Source: Sophora flavescens (lineage: Eukaryota; Streptophyta; Magnoliopsida; Fabales; Fabaceae). Taken from it: a stretch of 64,000 nt of DNA. The notes below the pieces were generated by a model. The model searched no databases. It saw nothing but the letters and a program-made list of their open reading frames with translations, and was not told the origin of the DNA. Location: positions 4,239,501 through 4,303,500 of the forward strand of contig CM061062.1 in NCBI GenBank assembly GCA_030762895.1, given 5' to 3'. The position numbers and the translations under genes are program-made. The first letter of the stretch is position 1. Every line of letters starts with the position of its first letter. Shown piece by piece: positions 57,322 through 64,000 of this stretch.

Positions 57322-57326
57322 GCCTC

Positions 57327-58352
57327 CAAGGTTCTGTTGCAAAAATGTGTGCCCTGGTCACTGATGATTGCCTTCGGTATGCCAAACCTGCAAAAAATGT
57401 TGGACCTAACAAATTTTGAAACAATCTAAGCATCGTTAGTCCTAGTGGGGATTGCTTCCACCCACTTTGAAACATAATCTACAGCCAACAAAATATATAT
57501 AAAACCAAAAGAAGGAGGGAAAGGACCCATGAAGTCCATCCCCCACACATCAAAGACCTCACAATAAAGCATTGGCTGCTGAGGCATCTCACTCCTACGA
57601 GTGATTGCAGGGCCTGTTATTTGACATTCTTTACAATTCTTGTATACCTCATATGAATCCCTGAAAATTGTGGGCCAATAGAACCCGGAGTCCAGGACTT
57701 TTCTTGCCGTCCTTTGAGGTCCAAAGTGTCCTCCAACTGGAGAGGCGTGTGAGAAATGCAGGATGGACTCTGTCTCATGCTCGGGAACACACCTCCGAAT
57801 GACTTGGTCACTGCAAAACTTCCACAGATAGGGGTCATCCCACACATAATACTTTGCATCGCTCTTCAGCTTGTGGAACTTTTGTCTACTTGTACCTGCA
57901 GGAACAACACCAGCAACTAGAAAATTTACAATGTCAGCAAACCAGGGGGTTACCCCATACATATGTAACAATCTCTCATCAGGGAAATCATCTTGGATGG
58001 GCAAAGTATCCTCATCCCTTGCTATCCTGCTCAAATGATCTGCTACCAAATTCTCAGCTCCACTTTTATCCTTTATCTCCACATTGAATTCCTGGAGCAA
58101 AAGCATCCACCGGATCAGTCTTGGCTTAGCTTCTGGCTTCTTCAACAAATATTTCAAAGCTGCATGGTCAGTAAAAACAGTTACCCTAGAACCTAGCAAA
58201 TAAGACCTAAACTTGTCAAGTGCAAATACAATAGCTAGCAGCTCTTTCTCGATGGTTGTGTAATTTGCACGTGCGGCATCTAGGGTCCTAGAAGCATAGT
58301 GAATTACATGGGCAACCTTGCCCACCCTTTGTGCCGAACTGCGCCCACACAA
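57327..58352 (-). pseudogene. pol: Element G RNase H and integrase N-terminal part
   Basis: RNase H: HVIHYASRTLDAARANYTTI and EKELLAIVFALDKFRSYLLG with VFTDHAALKYLLKKPEAKPR. Linker ENLVADHLSRI. Integrase zinc domain: HFSHASPVGGHFG with CKECQITG; core WGMDFMGPFPPSFG (first Asp) and AVDYVSKWVEAIPTRTNDA. A TAG at 57426-57424 interrupts it, after which SDQGTHFCNRTLEA (second Asp) runs up to the solo LTR at 57327. The first residues near 58352 lie after a frame break with RT. Confidence 0.9.
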
Positions 58353-58468
58353 AGAAAATTTGAGGCATCACACATCAGTTCAAAAGGTAGTGTCCAACTG
58401 GGGGCTGGATGACAGGGGTAGAAGTCAACGCCTTCTTGGGATAGTCAAATGACTCTTTGCACTTTTCA

Positions 58469-59147
58469 TCAAATCGAACAGGGGCATCGTTCTTCACCAG
58501 ATTTGACAATGGTAGTGCTATCTTCTTTGAAGTCCTTTATAAAGCGCCTGTAGAAACCTGCATGTCCAAGAAAGGAACGGATCTCGCGTACGCAAGATGG
58601 GTAAGGCAATGAAGCAATTACATTTATTTTTGCAGGATCCACAGAAATACCCTCTTTGGAAATTACATGACCCAACACTATCCCCTGTTCTACCATGAAA
58701 TGACATTTCTCATAATTCAGAATCAAATCGATATCAATGCATCTCTGAAGAACTAGATCTAGACTATGCAAACAAGCATCAAAAGAGGAGCCATACACAG
58801 TAAAATCATCCATAAACACCTCTATGCAGTTTTCATTAAAATCAGAGAAAATACTAAGCATGCATCTTTGAAAGGTGCCAGGAGCATTACAGAGGCCAAA
58901 TGGCATCCTCCTATAAGCAAACGTACCGAAGGGGCACGTGAAGGTGGTCTTTTCCTGATCCTCAGGGGCAATATGAATCTGGAAATACCCTGAAATGCCT
59001 TCTAGAACACAATAATGGGATCTGACCAGCCAGCCGATCTAGCATCCGATCTATGAACGGCAAAGGAAAATGATCCTTTCGGTGGGCCTGGTTTAGCTTC
59101 CTATAGTCTATACAAACTCTCCAGCTATTCTGGACTCTAGTAGGCAC
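58469..59147 (-). pseudogene. pol: Element G reverse transcriptase
   Basis: WRVCIDYRKLNQAHRKDHFP and LPFIDRMLDRLAG lie in the first frame (59147-58962). After a frame change, MPFGLCNAPGTFQRCML, EVFMDDFTVYGSSFD (catalytic DD), ILNYEKCHFMVEQGIVLGH and IRSFLGHAGFYRRFIKDF follow. The wording is Athila-type. Another frameshift near 58470 separates it from RNase H. Confidence 0.9.
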
Positions 59148-60515
59148 AAGTTCATTATTTTCATTCCTAACTACTGTTAAACCAGATTTCTTTGGTACAA
59201 CTTGAACCGGACTTACCCAAGAACTATCAGAAATGGGATAGATAATACACCGCCTGTAGAAGCTTGGTCACCTCTTTCTTTACCACATCCAGAATCGAGT
59301 GGGTTAAGTCGCCTTTGGGATCTGTCTCGATCAGCTTAGCCCCATCCTCCAAGAAAATTCTGTGCATGCATCCGGAGGGGCTAATTCTGGAATATCGGCC
59401 AATGTCCACCCAATGACCTTCTTGTTCTTTCTCGAACTTCTAAAAGCTTGTCTTCCTGATCGAGTTGAGGCCGGAGGAAATGATGATCGGCAATGTTGCA
59501 TCCCTCCCCAAGTAGGCATACTTTAAGTTCTCAGGAAGTGGTTTGAGTTCCAAAGGAGGTGGCTGCTCAACAGATGGTGCATTGGGAGCAGCCATAGGGT
59601 CAAGGACTTTTGCTGAGTAAACAGCTTCACTCTCATTATCACTTTCACTATCATCCTCACCCTGCAAGGTTAAATCCAAAAACTCAGAACAAACAGAACA
59701 TGGGTTAGTGTTAGTGTAGTTAGTACAAGTATATACATCATCAAAACCAGAAATAACAGGAAAATCAGAAATAAGGTCATCATGAGTGTCCTCAATGAGC
59801 TAAGACAAAGAACTCTAAGTGGAATACAGAGTGCTCCTCTCACTGGGTGCTTCATAGCATCAAAAATCTTGAATTTGGCCACAATACCACCAAACTCCAT
59901 CGACATAGTCCCATCATAAACATCAATCTTGGTCTTGGATGTCATCATGAATGGTCTCCCAAGATTATGGGTGATCTACTGGATCGAGTCTCTCCCGCCA
60001 TGTCTAGGATATAGAAGTCTGCAGGGGAATATCAAATCATCAACTTGCACTAGGACATCCTCTACCATCCCCATGGGTCGGGCACCTTTGTCCCGTTAGC
60101 CAATCGAATGGTAAGACTCAGATATCTGCAATGGCCCCGGATCAAGGTTATTAAAGATGGAGGTAGGCATGACATTGATTGATGCTCCCAAGTCCAAAGA
60201 TGCGGTTCTCAAACTTCTTGTCCCCAATAGTGCATGGGATGGTGAAAGTGCCGGATCCTTGCACTTTTGTGGCGATGCTTGATTAGGGCCTATAGAAGCA
60301 ACTCTCTCTATCTTTGACTGGATAAGCGCCGAGACATTCATTCCCAAGTCAACCCTCTCATTAGTCTTCATCTTCCTCTTGTTAGTGCATAGGTCCTTCG
60401 GAAATTTAGCATATCCGGGCACTTGCTTGATCACATCCAACAATGGAATATTAACAGCTACTTTTCTAAAAACATCAAGAATCTCCTTCTCTTTATTCTC
60501 ACCACCCATCTTCAA
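59148..60515 (-). pseudogene. pro: Element G gag tail and protease region
   Basis: IPLLDVIKQVPGYAKFPKDL with CTNKRKMK is the Athila gag/protease junction. DLGASINVMPTSIFNNL gives the protease active-site segment near 60170. Further fragments in other frames (59948-59440) include ELKPLPENLKYAYLG, the usual link from protease to RT. At least four frame breaks. The stretch 59960-60095 has lost recognisable frame. Confidence 0.75.
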
Positions 60516-60721
60516 ATTTTTCTGAATTCTGTGGGGAATGGAATGGGTGGTCTATACACTCTCTCGCTTTCAACTTCAACCACAGGTTCAGGAGTAACCT
60601 CATCGAGTAGGGCTCGGGAGTAGCCTTAACAGCTTTCTTCATCCTTTCCAAGTGGCCTCAACAACCTTTCCGGATCTCGGAGAGATGACACTCACATTAG
60701 GGTTGGAGGCATTAGGATTTA

Positions 60722-62060
60722 TCACCGGTCAGGCAGCAGCTGGTTTGTCCCTTGACCTTGTTGTATACTATTCATGGATGTAGCCAACTGTCCAATCTGA
60801 GTCCTCAAATCTTGAATACTAGCATCTGTCCTCTGCTGAAACTGTACACTAGATGCAGCCATTTGCTTCACCAAGTCTTCTAATGATGGTCCAGAAGGTG
60901 CAGAAGTGGTCACTGGAGGATGATTCTGAGGTGCCATCGGCTGTTGTTGGGAAGAGTTCCCATACCGCAGATTAGGGTGATTTCTCCAGCTAGGATGGTA
61001 CCTATTAGTAGAGAGATCTGGAATACTGTACCGATTCTGACTGCCTCCTTGATTATAGGGGTTCACTGCATAAGCCTGAGGTACTTCACTAACAAACTCT
61101 TCTCTCTGGATCGGGCATGGATCAAATGGGTGCTCAGGTGCATTGCACATGCTACATAACTTTGCAGGCTGAACCTTGTCTATTGCCAATTGTCTCACAA
61201 AGGAAGTCAGCTCATCCAATCTATTCTCAAGGGCGGCCTGGTTGGAAGATGAACTATGAATCTCATGCACACCTCTTGGCTCAACTGAATTTCTTCTTGT
61301 AGAAAACTGCTGGGAATTCAACGACATATTCTCAATAAGTTGCTTAGCAAAGAATGGGGTCTTATCAACTAATGCTCCCCACTAGCAAGATCCAACGATT
61401 CCTATCCATAGGCAACAATCCTTCATAAAAGTATTGGATCGAGGAGTTGTTCGAGAAAATTTGATGTTTGGGGGCAACTAGATACCAAATGTTTGAACCT
61501 TTCCCAAGATTCAGACTAGTGACTCGTTCCTTGCCTCGATGCCACATATCTCTTTCCTTATTGAAGCAGCTCTTGAAGCAGGAAAATACCTTTCTAGGAA
61601 CACCCTCTTGGGATCATTCCAAGTTGTGATGGAGTTAGGCTCAAGGTACAATAGCCAATCCTTTGCAGCTCCTTGGAGTGAAAATGGAAAGGCCTTGACT
61701 TGATCTTGTCCTCGGTGACTCCTCTGCTCTCGAGGTTGTGGAGCATACAACTTGGAATTCTTTCAAGTGCTTGTGTGGATCCTCACCGCAAGACCATTAA
61801 ACTTGGGCAACAGTGAATAAAACCAGATTTCGAGTTCAAAAGGGGTGTCAAGACCAGGGATAAGAAATACATAATCCATTATAGTTGACATCGGGGCAAG
61901 CTGCCTTAATGTCCTCTGGTCTCCCATGTTTCAAAAGCAGTTTTAAAATTGGAATTACTACTAGTGCTAGCCCGAAATTCCCTACGGAGTGTGTGCAATG
62001 TTCTTTCAATTTCCGGGTCAAAATCACACAGTTCAGGGCAATGAGACCTAGTAGCCAGAC
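60722..62060 (-). pseudogene. gag: Element G gag
   Basis: Several overlapping frames share one degraded gag. The start region near 62000 reads PEIERTLHTLRREF; the capsid core VKAFPFSLQGAAKDWLLYLE and RVFLERYFPASRAASIRKEI lies at 61700-61540. CSMCNAPEHPFDPC is a modified knuckle near 61150, followed by EVPQAYAVNPYNQGG and a Gln/Pro-rich section to 60722. Repeated single-base shifts break the frame at roughly 61340, 61510 and 61750. Confidence 0.8.
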
Positions 62061-62140
62061 CAATTCAAAACAGAATAGAAATTAAAAGAAAGAAAATAAA
62101 ATAAAATAAAAACAAATTGCGAAAAATAACAACTCAGAGT

Positions 62141-62157
62141 CCCCGGCAACGGCGCCA
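62141..62157 (-). other. Primer binding site, tRNA-Asp type (element G)
   Basis: CCCCGGCAACGGCGCCA, perfect to the tRNA-Asp 3' end, five bases inside the right LTR. Confidence 0.9.
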
Positions 62158-62162
62158 ATTTT

Positions 62163-63410
62163 TGGTCGCGCTGTCGCGCACGCGCCAAAAAGGACGAGCG
62201 GGTTTAAAACTGTAGTGTAGTGCGACAACTCGGATGTCGTCTCTCAAGGACTCTGAGAATATTATCTTTCACAAAAATAAGTTTTGGGGGGGGGTTTTGG
62301 GTTGGAGTGCAAATAAGAAACAAACAAAATATTAAAGACAGAGCGATTGAAAACAAACAGTTCAAGGAGGTTATCAATAGTCAAAAACAGATTAATCTAT
62401 TGCTCTTGATTTCCCACTATCATAGGTTCATACAATTTCCAAGCCCTAAACAAATTCTTATCCCCTCCCGGTTGTAGCAACAATTTACAAACGAGACTAC
62501 TGCTACAGATACATGTCCCTATTCCCGAATTAAACAAACGGGGTTAAGCCCTCATGAACTAAACGAACATGAACGTACACACGCGAATTAAACAAACGCG
62601 ATTGATTATAGGAACATGATATCACCGGAAATAAATCAATACAATGCATTATACTCCTGAATTAAACAAACAGAAATACAAGGCATGGCATTGAAGAGGG
62701 AAAAGCATACAAAACAGGAAAGTATAAGAACCTCAAGTATGTGGAAATCAATTACAATAGATCAATCCCAAGAATTTAGTTCTCCATTACAGACAGAAGG
62801 AAAACTCAAAAGTGTAATGTAAAGTAGTGAAAAACTGGATGATTTCTGTCTGCAGCGTTTCTGCTTTTATAAGAGGCTGCGCATCACGGCCGTGATGGCT
62901 GTCACGGCCAGGCCGTGATCGTCTCTGCCAAGGGTGACCTTTCGCATTCTGGTACGTTACGGCCGTGATGGCTATCACGGGCAGGCCGTGATACATTCTG
63001 ACTTTTGGTTTCTCTCTTGTCACGGCCGTGACCTTCATCACGGCCAGGCCGTGATCCTTTCTGACTTTTTGCATTTCTTTATCACGCCCGTGATGTGTAT
63101 CACGGCTGGGCCGTGATCGCTTCTGACTTTTCATGATCTTCTCATCACGGTCGTGACCAGTGTCACGGCCTGGGCGTGATAGCCTCTGCTTCAGATACAC
63201 TTCCTTACTTGCTCTTCTTATTATCCTGAAACAACAAAATAGCCATAAGCTTTATTTAATTCAAAACTAGCTAAATTAACCTAAAACTACGCAAACGACT
63301 CAAAACCTTGCTTGAGGACAATCTAATCTAATTTGGGTGAAAGTAGGATATAATTTGCACAAAACCCTGGTCATACTAGCCATAAAACTAGATGAGCCAG
63401 AGGCTTATCA
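62163..63410 (-). mobile_element. Right LTR of element G (5' LTR)
   Basis: 1248 bp, TGGTCGCGCTG to GGCTTATCA. TATA box (sense CTTATAAAAGC) at 62873-62863. Five TCACGG-type cassettes upstream in sense at 62883, 62962, 63020, 63082 and 63146, each followed by a TCTGACTTTT-like tail. Antisense frames at 62787-63200 are shadows. Confidence 0.9.
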
Positions 63411-64000
63411 GGTACCTGTCAATTAGCCTTTGCGTCCTGCAAGAAAGAAAAAGGCGAAGAAAAATGGAAAAGGTATTCTTTGTTTGCAGGCAAAAGCAGG
63501 CCGTGAGTTGGATAAAGGAAAATGTGTCATACAAGATCATGCTTTGTTTGGTGGATGGGGTAACAAATAACCTAATTGGATCGGCCAAGCCTCAACCTCA
63601 AAGTTGAGTTTCGAAACTCACTGATTTTTTTACATGCGATCTCAATATCAGGTTACCTATTTTTACTTTCCAATTATTTTCAGGTGGTAATTATACTTTT
63701 ATACACCTTTGTTATCGGTTATTGATTAAAGCAATGAAAATAAATTACAGAAATAAAAAAGCAATGAATTGTTGTTAGGTCGAAAACGAAATAGGAAAGG
63801 TATTCATTGTCGCTTCCATGGTCGAAGCAATTTCGACTAAATCCCCATCATCATCCGATCGTGACGGTGATTTTGTGGAACCCAGAAGGTAATCCGCTGA
63901 AAAGCTGATTGGTTGACAAGTACGCAGTGTATTCTACGAGATGGGTGATTGCATAAACTCACAGGTTAGTAGATTTGATCAACATGATTTTGCTGCCACT
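63411..64000. other. Right flank, possible host sequence
   Basis: No gene is established. An ATG at 63821 opens MVEAISTKSPSSSDRDGDFV followed by a donor-like AAGGTAATC near 63886, so a first exon is conceivable, but there is no domain evidence. A Met-led frame at 63464-63607 (MEKVFFVCRQKQAVSW) is also unrecognised. Confidence 0.3.

Larger units (their letters stand above)
52487..63410 (-). mobile_element. Element G: autonomous-type Athila-like Ty3 retrotransposon, decayed
   Basis: Minus-strand element with right (5') LTR 62163-63410, tRNA-Asp primer site, gag, protease, RT, RNase H, integrase, a 3' untranslated region of about 1.4 kb, and left (3') LTR 52487-53600 that has lost its last about 134 bp. 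The full set of enzyme domains makes it the only Athila-type element here that could have been autonomous, but every domain is broken. Solo LTR H sits in the integrase. Confidence 0.88.

Noticed and set aside
62883..63182. CRISPR-like array of spaced palindromic repeats
   Set aside because: Repeats are imperfect, spacers are short and themselves conserved, and they sit inside eukaryotic LTR promoters; there are no cas genes.
63821..63886. First exon of a host gene (MVEAISTKSPSSSD...)
   Set aside because: A plausible ATG and donor exist, but there is no domain, no second exon and the window ends; kept only as a remark in the flank entry.

Overview
This is repeat-dominated nuclear DNA from a flowering plant, most likely a eudicot. 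It holds Athila-type Ty3 elements primed by tRNA-Asp, a Tat-type Ty3 element with an antisense gene, two Ty1/copia elements, a CACTA transposon, a Cassandra-like 5S-bearing solo LTR, a LINE ORF1 and several MITEs. I see no intact host gene; the best host candidate is a decayed F-box/LRR-like gene near 47.7-49.0 kb. The species cannot be fixed from the sequence. All boundaries, repeat comparisons and divergences below were worked out by eye.

Layout. 1-4435: 5' part of a minus-strand Athila-like element (E) carrying gag and protease but no reverse transcriptase or integrase; it sits inside the integrase of a plus-strand Tat element (F, 4436 to about 7.6 kb), which is followed by F's antisense gene. 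7.6-10.6 kb: MITE-like repeats and a possible Helitron end. 10599-33814: a four-level nest. A plus-strand copia element (Copia1, TSD TGTTC) is split inside its gag zinc knuckle by element B (TSD GGCAC); a B LTR is split by element C (TSD ACTTT/GCTTT); the C open reading frame is split by element D (TSD CCAGG). 33.8-40.2 kb: AT-rich DNA with two MITE/MULE-like repeats. 40192-46763: a minus-strand copia element (Copia2) with a 1.48-kb CACTA element (TSD AGT) in its reverse transcriptase. 46.8-50.3 kb: the F-box-like remnant. 50.4-52.0 kb: LINE ORF1 interrupted by a Cassandra-like solo LTR. 52.0-52.4 kb: a GC-rich tandem array. 52487-63410: minus-strand autonomous-type Athila element G (gag, protease, RT, RNase H, integrase, all decayed), with a 1.56-kb solo LTR (H, TSD GCCTC) in its integrase. 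63411-64000: flanking DNA.

How the parts relate. B, C, D and E lack RT and integrase but share the tRNA-Asp primer site and, where visible, the 3' untranslated architecture of G. This fits non-autonomous elements mobilised by a G-like partner. Three features of this superfamily deserve most attention: (1) a hairpin just downstream of the last stop codon, with an invariant loop and compensatory stem changes between families; (2) a second covarying hairpin next to the polypurine tract; (3) GC-rich inverted-repeat cassettes of three interchangeable kinds placed directly upstream of the LTR TATA box in all six LTR families, with copy number differing between the two LTRs of a single insertion. 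An orphan open reading frame in D shares a C-terminal motif with the gag-derived ORF of C.
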